From Ailurus styani (taxonomy: Eukaryota; Chordata; Mammalia; Carnivora; Ailuridae), in contig LNAC01000018.1 in the NCBI GenBank assembly GCA_002007465.1, positions 5,642,368-5,706,367 of the forward strand: DNA of 64,000 nucleotides. The letters run 5' to 3'. Positions 12,126-24,340 of the stretch are shown here, piece after piece; position 1 is the first letter of the stretch; every line of letters starts with the position of its first letter. Below the pieces are notes generated by a model. That model had not been told where the DNA came from. It worked only from the letters and a program-made list of their open reading frames with translations, and ran no database searches. Position numbers and translations under genes: made by a program.

Positions 12126-12513
12126 GGGGCACCTGGGTGGTTCAGTCAGTTAAGCATCTCACTTTGGCCTGGGTCATGATCTTGGGATCCTGGGATTAAG
12201 CTCCACATTGGGCTCTGCACTCGGTGAGGAGTCTGCTTCCTGATCTCTCCCTCTGCCCCCTCCCCCTGCTCGTATTCTAATTAAAAACATCTTTTTTTTT
12301 TTTTTTTAAGATTTCATTTATTTGACAGAGAGAGACATAGCGAAAGAGAGAACACAAGCAGGGGAGTAGGAGAGGGAGAAGCAGGCCTCCTGCTGAGCAG
12401 GGAGCCCAAGGATCGATCCCAGGATCCTGGAGTCATGACCTGAGCAGAAGGCAGATGTTTAACGACTGAGCCACCCAGGCGCCCTAATTAAAAACACCTT
12501 AAAAAAGAAACAA
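12126..12513 (+). mobile_element. CAN-SINE containing a nested reverse CAN-SINE
   Basis: A plus copy is split by a reverse copy at 12294-12484. The TSD TAATTAAAAACATCTT / TAATTAAAAACACCTT of the inner copy lies in the tail of the outer one. Confidence 0.92.
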
Positions 12514-12639
12514 AAACTTGTATGCCAATGTTCATAGAATTACTCTGTTAGTTCTGAGACTAGCCTTTGGAACTATCATCAGCACTTTGGTTTGAAGAAA
12601 TCAAATCAGGGTTGACCATCTAATGGTAAGCTTTGACCA

Positions 12640-12798
12640 ACAGCCCGACTTAAGAATTCTGGACATTCCATATGAGTAGAATCATACAGTATGTGACCTT
12701 TTTGTATCCGGCCCTTTCACTTAGCATAATGTCCAGAACTAAGAAATCCATAGAGAGATAAAATAGATCAGTGACTGGCAAGAGCTGAAGAGGGGAAT

Positions 12799-12862
<64 letters not shown>

Positions 12863-12894
12863 TGTGTGTCTGTGTGTCTGTGTCTGTCTGTGTG

Positions 12895-12966
<72 letters not shown>

Positions 12967-13130
12967 AAGGGCGAAGAGGAGACAGACACTGCTCATATGT
13001 CCAAGGCTTCTTTCTGGAGTGATGAAAATATCCAGGAACTGAGTAATAGTGATAGTTGTACAACTCTATGAATATACCATAAAACCACTGAATTGTACAC
13101 TTAAAAAAAGGAAATGTGAGTATCTTAATT
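12640..13130 (+). mobile_element. L1 3' end with embedded microsatellite
   Basis: Old L1 3' UTR: GATCAGTGACTGGCAAGAGC before the repeat, and TGATGAAAATATCCAGG then TGAATTGTACACTTAAA after it. Confidence 0.65.
12800..12965. repeat. Compound (TG)n(GA)n microsatellite
   Basis: About 118 bp of TG/TC-G units followed by about 45 bp of GA. Long open frames through it are low-complexity artefacts. In the ZNF609 transcript it reads (UC)n then (CA)n. Confidence 0.98.
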
Positions 13131-13346
13131 TTTAAAAACTTGTATTAGTAAAAAAAATTCCCCATATATAACCTGTTTGTCTCACTCAGCCCCAAAATTT
13201 TCCAACTACCAGTCATTAATGAGTTCTGGAAACAGATTACTTTCTGCTTTTCAACAACAAATAAAGATAGAAACATTAAAGTCATCTGATAAACATGCAA
13301 AAAGCAAAATTCTGCCTATAGGTAAGGGCAGAAGACGCATTCATGT

Positions 13347-13536
13347 ATTTTTTTTTAAAGATTTTATTTATCTATTTGACACACTGAGAGAGGGAATACA
13401 AGCAGGGGGAGTGGGAGAGGGAGAAGCAGGCTTCCCCCTGAACAGGAAGCCTGATGAGGGGCTTCATCCCAGGACCCTGGGATCATGACCTGAGCCAAAA
13501 GGCAGATGCTTAACGACTGAGCCACCCAGGCACCCC
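13347..13536 (-). mobile_element. CAN-SINE
   Basis: Reverse copy ending GCCACCCAGGCACCCC. Imperfect TSD ACGCATTCATGTA / ACACATTCATTTA. Confidence 0.93.
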
Positions 13537-14506
13537 TTACACATTCATTTATTAAAGACAATCACAAATAAAGATAAAAATTTAGCTTTGAGACAAATTA
13601 TAAAAACTTAATATATACGATAACTTAAAACTTAAATATAGACGATAGAGTTTCATACTCCAGGGTGAGATTTCATCAAATGTAATAAAACCTAGCCAAG
13701 CAGGGCCAGACCAGGTCAGTTCCCAAATGGGAAAATTAAATATGCTTAAGGGAACAGAGTTGAGATTCATGAGGTATAGGTCATGTCCAAGCCAGTCCTG
13801 AACCAATAATCTAGCCGGATCCACAACATCAAAGAAATTCTTCTGTTAAGAAAATATGATAAAAATAAATATGATTTTTGCTCTTCCTTTTACCTTTCTG
13901 CATTTTCCAAAATTTTTATAATAAAGCATTTATTACTTTTATGACACTTAAAACTTTAAAAAAATTAATAGTTTTTAAAGACTAGCATTCAACACCTGAG
14001 TGCTGAAACATCAGTAGTAGAAAATAATCTCAAAGAAACATGAGACCAAGAGGACACGTTGCTGTAATTCACAAGGTCAAGACAGTCTCACTTGCCAAGT
14101 AGACAGTTTACCCTGAGGGCATCAGAGATAACAATGCTTGTACTTTACCCCAATCTTCTCTCTGACAAAATAGGCTTTTGTGTATAGTCACCAGATGCCT
14201 CAGCAAGTGCCTTAGCCAAGTGCCAAGGGTTCAGAGCCTAGATAACACAGCTGAAGTTTGGTACTCCTATACAGGGATTAAGAAACAATCTCCAGCCCAT
14301 AACTCTATTGAGCAAGCTCTGGCAGTTGCCAGGGCCAGTAAAGAATAATGAGGGGACAGGGGTCCAGAGGCATGGTTGTACCTCTTTCCCATACCAATGC
14401 TCTCCTTTGTTCTCAGATATTTCACTCTGTTGCTAACTTCAGGTCTTACTAGTCTCCTTGGTTTAGCCACCATGGCTGTCCATCGTTTCTAAAAAACTAT
14501 GCTGGC
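13537..14506. other. No recognised feature
   Basis: Intronic sequence, about 970 bp, with no gene or confident repeat. Confidence 0.45.
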
Positions 14507-14514
14507 AATGATGG

Positions 14515-14520
<6 letters not shown>

Positions 14521-14545
<25 letters not shown>

Positions 14546-14720
14546 GGACACAGAGAGATCAGATCAAAAGTAGGCTGAGAGGCAGGCAGAGAGAGAGAGA
14601 GAGGAGGAAGCAGGCTCCCTGCTGAGCACAGAGCCTGATGCGGGCCTCGATCCCAGGACCCTGAGATCATGACCTAAGCCAAAGGCAGAGGCTTTAACCC
14701 ACTGAACCACCCAGGCGCCC
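14521..14720 (-). mobile_element. Young CAN-SINE
   Basis: Reverse copy with a T-run of about 25 and a perfect TSD AATGATGGAATTTT at 14507 and 14721. Confidence 0.96.
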
Positions 14721-14734
14721 AATGATGGAATTTT

Positions 14735-15984
14735 AGTAAAATTTAAACGCTTCCAAATAAACTGAGGGTACCTTGATTAGAACATTTTCATAAAAGTTAT
14801 GAGCCCTGATTCTACCTAGTTAAATCCCTTCTTGCTTTCGTTTTAGCAGACCAGAATATTAAAAGGCTGTTCTAGAAGAGCTGTAAAACACTCAATACCC
14901 AACTATTTCCTGTACCTTGAAATGTTAATTCTAAGAAAGAAGGGGGAAAAAATAAAACACAACAAGAAAAGGAAAGGAAAAAACTCTTCCTCTCAGGGCA
15001 ATGCCCAGACCCCAGAGACCAGGTCCAAGCTCCCTCCCTGCTCTATTTCCAGCTATCCTACAGCCAAAACCAAGAACAATCCTTCCACTTACAGAGCCTT
15101 CCACACTTTTCTCCTCAGCCGGCTCTGGAGCCAGGATGAGGGCGACTCTGTTGGCACATGCCAGTCCTTGTTTATGAGCTGGTTACCACCTCAAAGGCTG
15201 CTTGGCCCAAGGCCTGCCCTCTCTTTACAGGATCTTTCAAACTTCAAAACGGGATCTTTTCTTGGACTCCTCTCAAGACAATGAGGTGGGTTACTTAACC
15301 TACTGCTTTCGGCTTGGGTCCTATCCAAGGACTTCTCTGGGGACTATATTCTCAGGCAGCAGTCAATATCACCCAATATGGAAGGACATTCTACCCATCC
15401 ATACAAAGTCAAAAACTGAAAGATTTTATATTAAAGGTAAAAGCAAACACTTTCAGAAGAAACTTCAGTGACCATCAAGAAAGGGGTCATAAGAGTTGAA
15501 GTGACCAAGATAAGGTTATCCTCTCTTCTGCTGTCACAGAATAACAGAGAGGATGAGAGGGAAAATACCTGTTTTGTTGATAATTCAACTCTGTCGTATA
15601 CCTAGAACTTATTTCTAAAATCTTATTATAGAAATTTTCCTAGGTTGAATTCCATACCCTACCAGCTAGGAGTTGAAAAGAGATATTTGGATGCCAACAT
15701 TTCAGACTAGTTTTTGTTGCCTTTTCATCCTACCATGGACCCCTTTCTTGCCTTAATTCAACCTCACCTTTTAGGGACTGAGGGAAAAGAATGAAAATCT
15801 AGACATACTTAGATATCATAGTGGGTTACAATCTGGTTCTCTACTGCCTTTGGTGAAAAAATTATTTTAAAAACTTTTTATGGAAACCTAACATTCACAG
15901 CAGAACACTGTATGTATCATATGTACAACTCACTGAATGTTCATAAACATTCACAACTATATAAGTAACATTAACATCAATAAC
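14735..15984. other. No recognised feature
   Basis: Unique-looking sequence. Open stretches here (for example 120 codons at 14922-15284) show no recognisable protein. Confidence 0.45.
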
Positions 15985-16200
15985 AGTTCTCAAATGGAGA
16001 CTGCTCTTTGGGGGACACCTGGCAATGTCTGGAGACATTTTTGGTTGCCTCAACTTAGAGAAGATGCTACTAGCATCAAGTGAGTAAAAAGTACAGATGC
16101 TGCTAAACATCCTACAACACACAAGACTGCCCCCACAATAAATTACCCAGCCCCGAATGTCAGTGGTGCTATTGTTGAAAAACTCAACATTACAACAATG
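15985..16200. mobile_element. MER20 DNA transposon (hAT-Charlie)
   Basis: Diagnostic motifs: CTGGCAATGTCTGGAGACAT, TTTTTGGTTGCCTCAACTT, GATGCTGCTAAACATCCTAC and CAGTGGTGCTATTGTTGA. Non-autonomous fossil. Confidence 0.8.
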
Positions 16201-16447
16201 CAAAACTCCCTTGTACTTCCTCTCCAGAAAGGACTTTTACCACTTGAAATGTCAAACTCCTTTACCCTAGAAGAAAAGCTGCTATTACATGATGCCATAG
16301 GGAGGTGGGACAGAGCCTGATCAGATGAAGTAACTCACCTGCCCGGAAATACAGGATAGGATCCAAAAAAGAGAAGAGAGTACACACATTTGTTTGCTAG
16401 CCTACAACTACTAAACAACCATATACTACATATTTAAATACACTTTT

Positions 16448-16647
16448 TTTTTTTAAGATTTTATTTATTTATTTGACACAGAGAGAGAGATTACAAGTAG
16501 GCAGAGAAGCAGGCATGGAGACAGGGAGAGGAGGAAGCAGGCTCCCTGCTGAGCAGAGAGCCCGATGCGGGCCTCGATCCCAGGACCCTGAGATCATGAC
16601 CTGAGCCGAAAGCAGAGGCTTTAACCCACTGAGCCACCCAGGCGCCC
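16448..16647 (-). mobile_element. Young CAN-SINE
   Basis: Near-consensus reverse copy with perfect TSD TAAATACACTTTT. Confidence 0.96.
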
Positions 16648-16933
16648 TAAATACACTTTTAATCCATACAAAATTTAAGGAAAATGAGACTCAAAGATCA
16701 TTAGCAAGATTCCAAATCTATTAAGTGAAAGTGCTGAGATTCAAACACAGGTCTAATTATAAAGTCTATGTTTTGTAATTTTGTAAAAATGGAATTAAGG
16801 AAGTTGAGTCTGATTTGGAAAAGACACTAAAAAGCAGGAAAAATATGGGAAGTGGTTAAAGTAAGAACAAAGATCACTCTTTCACTGTTTATAAGTAGCA
16901 TGGGAAAGGAACTTTCCCTTAAAGCATGACTCA
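16648..16933. other. Possible old MIR-like trace
   Basis: AGTGCTGAGATTCAAACACAGG faintly resembles the MIR tRNA part. Otherwise nothing is recognised. Confidence 0.3.
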
Positions 16934-17136
16934 ATCCTGGGTGGCAGGATCGGTTAAGCAGTGGATTCTTGGTTTCGGGTCAGTTCACAATCTCTGGGTT
17001 GTGAGATCCAGCACTATGTCAGGCTCTGTGCTCAGAGGTAGAGATTCTCTCTACCCCTCCCTCTACCCCTCCAGCTTGCACTTGCTCACTCGTCCTCTCT
17101 AAATAAATAAATCAATCTTAAAAAAAGAAAAAAAAA
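16934..17136 (+). mobile_element. Diverged CAN-SINE
   Basis: Plus copy lacking the first head bases. TSD AAAGCATGACTCAA / AAAGCACAACTCAA. Confidence 0.88.
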
Positions 17137-17163
17137 GCACAACTCAAACCAGTAAACCAAATC

Positions 17164-17353
17164 TTTTTTGGGGGAAGATTTTATTTATTTATTTGACAGA
17201 GAGAGAGAGTACAAGCAGGGGGATTGGCAGACAGAGGGACGAGAAGGCTTCCCCCTTAGCAAGGAGCCTGATGCAGGACTTGATCCCAGGAGTGTGGGAT
17301 CATGACATGAGCCAAAGGCAGCCACTGAACTGACTGAGCCGCCCAGGCATCCC
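17164..17353 (-). mobile_element. CAN-SINE
   Basis: Reverse copy ending GCCGCCCAGGCATCCC. Confidence 0.9.
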
Positions 17354-17403
17354 CAGTAAATTAAACTACAGAACCAAGCAAGTTCTATAATACCTTTCAG
17401 AGG

Positions 17404-17587
17404 ATTTTTATTTTTTTATTTTTTATTTTTTAAAAAATTTTATTTATTTATTTGAAAGAGAGAGAGAACAAGTGGGGAGGAGAAGCAGAGGGAGAGGGAG
17501 AAGCATGGTCCCCACTGAGCAGGGAGCTTGATGTTGGGCTCGATCCCAGGACCCTGGGATCATAACCTGAATCGAAGGCAGCCTGCT
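17404..17587 (-). mobile_element. CAN-SINE, head lost
   Basis: Reverse copy that stops after CGAAGGCAGC; the tRNA head end is missing. Confidence 0.85.
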
Positions 17588-17735
17588 ACCAACTCCTAAT
17601 CTACTTTAATCTCAAATCCCCAGTCAAAACCATTTCTAAAGACAGACCAGTCATTTACCATTGTTTTCCCAATAGCAGGTAAATAGGTGGTAGGGAAAGT
17701 ACTAAGATAAGTTTCTTTTTGCTAAAAATAAAAAC

Positions 17736-17988
17736 GGGGTTGCCTGGGTAGCTCAGTTGCTTGAGCCTCTGACTCTTGATCTTGGGCTCAGGTCATGATC
17801 TCTGGGTTGTAGAACTGAGCCCCACGTTCACGCTCCACACTCAGCAGAGTCTGCTTGAGATTCTTTCTCACTTTCTCTCCCTCTGCTCTCCATGCCACGT
17901 GCCCCCCCCCACTGTCCCCAGCTAGCACTCTCTCCCTCTAAATAAAATCCTTAATTAGAAAAATAAATAAATAAAAATAAAAGTAAAA
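17736..17988 (+). mobile_element. Older CAN-SINE
   Basis: Plus copy GGGGTTGCCTGGGTAGCTCAG with a C-run in the body and an AATAAA-rich tail. Confidence 0.9.
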
Positions 17989-20480
17989 ACAAGCCATCAA
18001 AGTTTAAATTCAAGCACTCATTCCCCATGTCACAAAGGCCAACCCCACTATCTCTTCACTGCCACTATCTTCCAAATATACTTCTCAGGCTGTCACCAGT
18101 TCATTTGAACAAACTTTTTCCTTGTCTATGGGGAAAAGGGAATGGGAAGGATTAAAGTGGATTTGCCTGGCCCTTTTCTCCTGATTTTGGTTATTAGATA
18201 TGAAATGGAGGATGAAATGTGACCATGGAATAAAAACAAATGAAAAATGTGAAAATTTTGGTCAGATACGAAAATGTCATTGTATTTTTTTCCAACTATC
18301 TTCCCACACATTTCTCTGCCACTTCAGGTCACTAATCCAGCAGAGAAGCTAGGGACAACCCTAACTAACTTGGGTCCTAAATAACAGTCAACTTTTGCCT
18401 CTCTGTGATATCTGAGGACACCTTCTTTTTAGTTCTAAGGGAGTGATTAGAGGGTTGGAAAGTGGCATCATTTTAAGCCTGTAAGTCTGTCCCATTCCTA
18501 TCCCCACTTCTGAAAAGCAGCTCCATTTCACAAAGGCTGAGGGGCAAAAATCCAGAGCTTCCCAAGTCAATAAGCTGAGAATGTCCATTTCTGGGAGTTT
18601 TTCCCTGCCCAAACTGCTTCCTAGGAAGAAGCAAACTATATTTCTCTTCTTCCTCAGTGATGCTTATAGGCCTACACCCAGAATCTTTTTTTTTTTAAAT
18701 AGAATTGTTTTTACTTAGTTTTTCAACATGAAAACTTCTGTTTATCCTGTCCTATAGGGCAGGTGCAATGTTCTGTCCAAGAGCTCCCACTAGTACGCAG
18801 CTAAAAGCATAGCATTGGCACCAAGCTTTCAAATAAGGTATACTAGTTACAGCAGTGCCATCTCTAAGCAGTAGCTAGCTAATTAGCAATTTCAAAGAAT
18901 GAGTAAACCTCATTGTCAATAGTACAGTGGTTTTCTTAATAAAACCAATGTTGTGCCCAGAGTGTAATGAATGTTCATGTAGAACGTAAAACATGGTCAC
19001 TTTTTCCTGATTATTTTCAGGAGGGAAGGAAGAAGAAAAGACCTCTCTAAATCTGTATAACTAAATGTAATTCCACTTGGTTAAGACTGTACCAATAACA
19101 ACTGTAAGAAAATACAAAAACTCAGAAATAACAAAAATAATTAGAACAACAAGACTTAAAAAAATAAAGCATGATTTAGATTCTAGCTGAAAATCAGAAA
19201 AGGATAGAAAGTGAAAGATAACTCAGAGAAGTTACCAAAGGCACTAAGCCTGAGAGACACTAGGCTCAGGGATATTTATGTTGGTAAGAAGAGAATATGA
19301 ATAGCTCTGTTCACTTTGCCTATAGGATGACCCTTGTTTAACTCAAGGGTAAGAGCTGAGGCTACCATATAGAGGACCAAGGGAGCCTAAAAGAGAAAGA
19401 ATTTATGGTTACTGTGAGGAATATTAAAGTTGGACTTGAAAAGTAAATGCTACAAAAGAGTATACATTATATTAAGCTAGGTTCAATCCAAGGACCTGTA
19501 AATTTCCACTACAGAGAGAATCTGCATCCCAAGATTTCCTCTATCTTAAAATACCTTTGTATACTAAATAGATAACTGGATATATATTCATTTAACATAA
19601 TCAAATAAACTATATGTGTCTCGCAATAAAAAGAAAAGAAAGAACAATTTGAATGATTTGGCCCTCACAGTTATTCCACTCATTGAGTATACAGTCTGGA
19701 GGAAGCCAGAGATGGGAGACTTGAACTGTCTGTTCACTTATCTGGCTTCCAATTCCACATGCTTCTCACAATGTAAGTATTTAGCCAGGGTTAGGGGAAC
19801 TCTGGTATACAAATATGTATTTTTCATCAATACAGTCCTTAAACACAGCCAGATTTTACATGAGACCTCAAACTGAAAAAACAATGGCTTGTTTCAGTGC
19901 TGGAGAAAAAACTGTGTTGAATTTATGAAGCCATTATGTCAATCTCCAACATAGGGACATCCTAAGTAATTTTCAAGAGTATTTTCTGACCAAGTGCTTC
20001 ATACCCTGATTTTAGAACCTGATCCTTGTAAGGGATGGGAAAGGATAAGAAAGATAGCAGACACAAACAAAAATGATAAAATTTCTTAGCCTCTTTCTGA
20101 AACTGTAATAAGCAATCAGCTTGTTTGACTTCAAGTCTCCACATTCTCAATCTAAGCACATATGTATAAGCAAAATGAAAAATGCCTTATGGCATATTTT
20201 ATCTAAAACAGACACTCCACCAGATGTTTAGGAATCTGCACACTGACGGATTTAAGATCTAGTCTAATATGGTGTATATAAATGTGTAATCACATCGTAT
20301 GATGACTTCTTCCCCACATTTGCCATTTTTTCTCTTCCTATTCAGCGGTATATATATTCAAAATACTCCAAAACCTAAAGAGATCCATCTAAACTATAGA
20401 TCAATATAAATTCTGAGAGCATAGGTAATACATGTACCAGTACTAAAAATCATATTTTAAATTTTATTATATGAGAATTT
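17989..20480. other. SINE-free unique stretch, no gene recognised
   Basis: About 2.5 kb without a recognisable gene or confident repeat. Short open frames show no familiar protein. Confidence 0.5.
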
Positions 20481-20550
20481 ATATAGGTTATATAATTATA
20501 ATTATAGGTTATATAATTATAATTTTATAGGTTATATAATTATAATTTTT
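20481..20550. repeat. AT-rich tandem repeat, about 21-23 bp x 3
   Basis: Three copies of TAGGTTATATAATTATAATT starting at 20484, 20505 and 20528. Confidence 0.9.
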
Positions 20551-20849
20551 GTCCAAAATATGTCATTCCATAATGTTTTAACTGAGTTTGCAGCATATTC
20601 AAGTATGTGTTCATCTCCGATAACACTGTAGCATTCTAATTATTCTTCCTCAGGTATGAGACTTAAAATCCCAGGAGGGAAATACACTATACTCAAAAAT
20701 ATTTAATTCTGTTATTGACTTCAAAGAAATAGTATGTGTTTATTTAAAAAAGCAAAGAACTTAGGGGACTTCTACTATTTATGTCAGGTGATGTTCTCTC
20801 TTCCTAAAACAGCAGGTTTAATTTGAATGTGTCCAGAAACATGCTCAGG

Positions 20850-21062
20850 GGGCTCCTGCGTGGCTCAGTGGGTTAAAGCCTCTGCCTTCGGCTCAGGTCA
20901 TGATCCCAGGGTCCTGGGATCGAGGCCCACATCGGGCTTTCTGCTCAGCAGGGAGCGTGCTTCCTCCTCTCTCCTCTCTCTCTGCCTGCCTCTCTGCCTA
21001 CTTGTAATCCCTCTCTCTGTGTCAAATAAATAAATAAAATCTTTAAAAAAAAAAAAAAAAGA
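20850..21062 (+). mobile_element. Young CAN-SINE
   Basis: Mustelid-type plus copy (GTGGGTTAAAGCC) with a long A tail. TSD AAACATGCTCAGG on both sides. Confidence 0.95.
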
Positions 21063-21331
21063 AAAACATGCTCAGGAATAAGGTCTTTATTGGATAGCTA
21101 TATTATTTTATTTTGGGATGCCATGAATTGCCAGAAAACTATGAACATGTATGGTCTAAGAAACACAGAAATACTTTCATAAATAGATTAGAAAATAGAC
21201 TGCTTTTGGATTAGCAATAAATTTAGGTTATCTAAACCTGTCTTCTAACTCCCTTTTACTTTATATTTTTAAAAAATCACAAGTTGCCTATATGGCAAAT
21301 ATATCTAGTCATAAGAATTTTGCACAAATTT

Positions 21332-21537
21332 GGGGCACCTGGGTGGCTCAGCAGGTTCAGCATCTGCCTTCAGCACAGGTTGTGGTCTCAGGGTACTGAG
21401 ATGGAGCCCCACATCCAACTCCGCACTCAGCAGGGAATCTGCTTCTCCTTCTGCCCCTCCCCCTGCATGCATGAATCCTCTCTCATAAATAAATAAATAA
21501 ATAGATAGATAAATAAATACAATCTTTAAAAAAAGAA
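21332..21537 (+). mobile_element. CAN-SINE
   Basis: Plus copy, tail with (AAAT)n/(GATA) units. TSD AGAATTTTGCACAA / AGAATTTTGCTCAA. Confidence 0.94.
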
Positions 21538-21869
21538 AGAATTTTGCTCAATTTCTCATTAAAATTTTTGGAACAATAATTTAAAATTGAATCAGTAACA
21601 CTGATACGGATGTCCTCTTTTAACAACTACAACTATCAGAAATTCAGGAATTAGTCCTCCTAATTAAGGGGGTAATGAGAAGTCAGATTCATTATAGCTG
21701 TATTCTGAAATGACTGACCCCACACAATGATTGAAAAATGAAAAAGAAGAGTTGGAGGAGAATCTTGAGCATGCTGACAAACACTAGAGAATCACATGAT
21801 ATCTGAAGTGCAATGCATAGCTCTTGCAACCTGGAAATGGCAAAAAAAAAAAACAAGGACAACTTCCAC

Positions 21870-22040
21870 AATGATAGTGGTTTTTAACCAAGAGGTACAT
21901 GAAAAGCATCTGTTAAAGTTTTAAAAAACATGTACATGCTTGGAGTCCCCAGCTCTAACGATTTTACTTCCATAGGGCACTTTTACTTTTGTGAAAGCAA
22001 AATGATTCTGATATGTCTCCACACTAAGAGACTCTTCAAC
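21870..22040. mobile_element. MER5-like DNA transposon remnant
   Basis: GATAGTGGTTTTTAACCAAG, and later AAAATGATTCTGATATGTC, resemble MER5A ends. Diverged. Confidence 0.45.
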
Positions 22041-22453
22041 TTGAATGTTAATTTCTCTAATCCTCACATTACTTTGCTTGGTGTATGATGAATATGTACA
22101 CCTTCTTTCTACAATACTCTCTGTACCTTTCACTAAGGATTAATTCAGTGCAGTTAAGTATTCAACTTCTGAAGAAATGTATCTAACAGGAAATATCAAC
22201 TGAGTTGAGTGGACTGGGTATCAGTTTATAAAATACTTATGATGGAAAGAGCCCATTAACAAAAATGGAGGCCAACAAAAGACATACAGGTGGCCAACAG
22301 GTACATGAAAAGATGTCCAATGTCACTAATCATCAGGGAAATCCAAATCAAAACCTCAATAAAGCATAACCTCACACCTGTTAGAACAGCTATTATTAAA
22401 AAGGTAAGAAATAAGTATTGGTGAGGATGTGGAGAATAAGAAGCCCTTGTGCA

Positions 22454-22663
22454 GGGCGCCTGGGTGGCTCAATGGGTTAAAGCCGCTGCCTTCGGCTCAG
22501 GTCATGATCCCAGGGTCCTGGGATCGAGGCCCACATCCGGCTCTCTGCTCAGCAGGGAGCCTGCTTCCTCCTCTCTCCTCTCTCTCTGCCTGCCTCTCTG
22601 CCTACTTGTAATCTCTCTCTCTGTGTCAAATGAATAAATAAAAAAAAACTTTAAAAAAAAAAA
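22454..22663 (+). mobile_element. Young CAN-SINE inside L1
   Basis: Near-consensus plus copy with TSD AAGCCCTTGTGCA on both sides. Confidence 0.96.
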
Positions 22664-23069
22664 AGCCCTTGTGCACTATTGGTGGGAATGTAAACTGGTG
22701 CAGTCACTAGGGAAAACAGATTCCTCAAAAAACTAAAAATGGAACTACCATATGATCCAGCAATTCATTTGTGGATATTTATTCAAAGAAAACAAAAACA
22801 CTAATTTGAAAAGATATATGCACCCCCACGTTTACTGCAGCATTATTTACAAAGCCAAGACACGGAAACAACCTAAATGTCCATCAATGGGTGAATGGAT
22901 AAAGAAAATTTGGCATGTGTCTATGTTTATAAAATAGAATATTTTTCATTTATAAAAAAAGAATGAAATCTTGCTACTTGCAATCACATAGAGGGAACTT
23001 GAAGGCATTATGCTAAATGAAGTCAGAAAAAGATAAACACTATATGATCTCACTTACATGTGGAATCTA

Positions 23070-23283
23070 TTTTTTTTTTTTGAGAGAGAGAATGTGTGCA
23101 TATACACGCACTGGCAGAGGGGGAGCATGAGTGTTGGGGAGGGGGAGAGGGAGAAAGACCCTTTTAAGCAGGCTCCACGCCCAGTGCACAGCTGAATGCA
23201 GGGCTCAATCCCATGCCCGAGATCATAATCTGAGCTGAACCCAGCAGTCAGACACTTAACTGACTGAGACATCCAGGAACCCC
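23070..23283 (-). mobile_element. Older-type CAN-SINE inside L1
   Basis: Reverse copy. Perfect 15-bp TSD TACATGTGGAATCTA. Confidence 0.95.
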
Positions 23284-23542
23284 TACATGTGGAATCTAAA
23301 CAAAACAAAAAAACACCCAAGCTCATGGATATAGAGAATAGATTGGTGGTTGCCTGAGGTGAGGAGTGGGTGAAATGGGTGAAAAAGGCCAAAAGGTGCT
23401 CATTTCCCGTTATAAATGAATAAGCCATGGGGATGTAATTAATATATGGCATGATGACCATAGTTAATAATACTATATTGCATATTTGAAAGTAGCTAGG
23501 AGAATAAATCTAGAAAGTTCTCATCAGAAGAAAAAGACTTTT

Positions 23543-23739
23543 TTTTTTTTAAGATTTTATTTGTTTATTTCACAGAGGGAGAGAGATCACAAGGAGGCAG
23601 AGAGGCAGGCAGAGAGAGAGAGGGGGAAGCAGGCTCCCCGCTGAGCAGGGAGCCCGATGCGGGCCTCGATCCCAGGACCCTGAGATCATGACCTGAGCCG
23701 AAAGCAGAGGCTTTAACCTACTGAGCCACCCAGGCGCCC
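23543..23739 (-). mobile_element. Young CAN-SINE inside L1
   Basis: Reverse copy. Perfect TSD AAGAAAAAGACTTTT. Confidence 0.96.
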
Positions 23740-23892
23740 AAGAAAAAGACTTTTATAACTATATGTAGTTATGGATGTTAACTGGACTTACTGTGGTGAT
23801 CATTTTGCAATATATACAAATATTGAATTATCATGTTGTATACCTGAAACTAATATGTCAATTACTCCTTAATTAAAAAAAAAAAAGACCAT

Positions 23893-24340
23893 GAAAAAAT
23901 TTAATGGCCTGGTCTGGCTCATCTAAACACAATACAGTATTTGCTAGTAGGGCTGAAATCCAATGGTCTCAAATTAAAAAATACTCAATTAGTGTATTTT
24001 CAGGCACACAGTCAAATTATACTCTCCCAATGGACAATATTTCAAATTGAAAACTGACCACTACCAAAAATCTAAGAACTGCCTTTTTATTTCCTGCAGC
24101 TAGTGACAAGTTCACAAAAAGTACCTTAATCCTCATTCTTCTCCTCACTGTTCAGACTACAGCTCAAAGTCCTTCAAAAGGCTAAAGTCTGCGTAAGGAT
24201 TAACAAAAGGGAAAAACTTTCTAAACTAAGCAATCATGTTACATTAATTTCAATTCTTAGAAAAATAGTTCAGAAGGCCTGAATATATACCAAAAAACCT
24301 GACTTTAATGGGAAACAGCTAAGCAAGAGCCATGGTTCTC
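23893..24340. other. No recognised feature
   Basis: Intronic sequence, no gene or clear repeat. Confidence 0.45.

Larger units (their letters stand above)
22255..23892 (+). mobile_element. 5'-truncated L1 (ORF2 end and 3' UTR) carrying three SINEs
   Basis: Motifs in order: TGGCCAACAGGTACATGAAA, GGTGAGGATGTGGAGAATAA, AACTACCATATGATCCAGCA, GTCCATCAATGGGTGAATGG and TATACCTGAAACTAATATG, then an A tail. It is split by SINEs at 22454, 23070 and 23543. Stops throughout; not functional. Confidence 0.92.

Noticed and set aside
12650..13071. Long open frames on both strands encoding Cys-Val or His-Thr repeats
   Set aside because: They are translations of the (TG)n(GA)n microsatellite.
20827..21033. 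60-80 codon open frames recurring in many SINEs (also near 22449, 40550, 49525, 56185, 56755, 58261) with a shared protein pattern
   Set aside because: They all lie within CAN-SINE copies. The CT-rich body simply lacks stops in one frame, and the likeness is due to common repeat origin, not a gene family.
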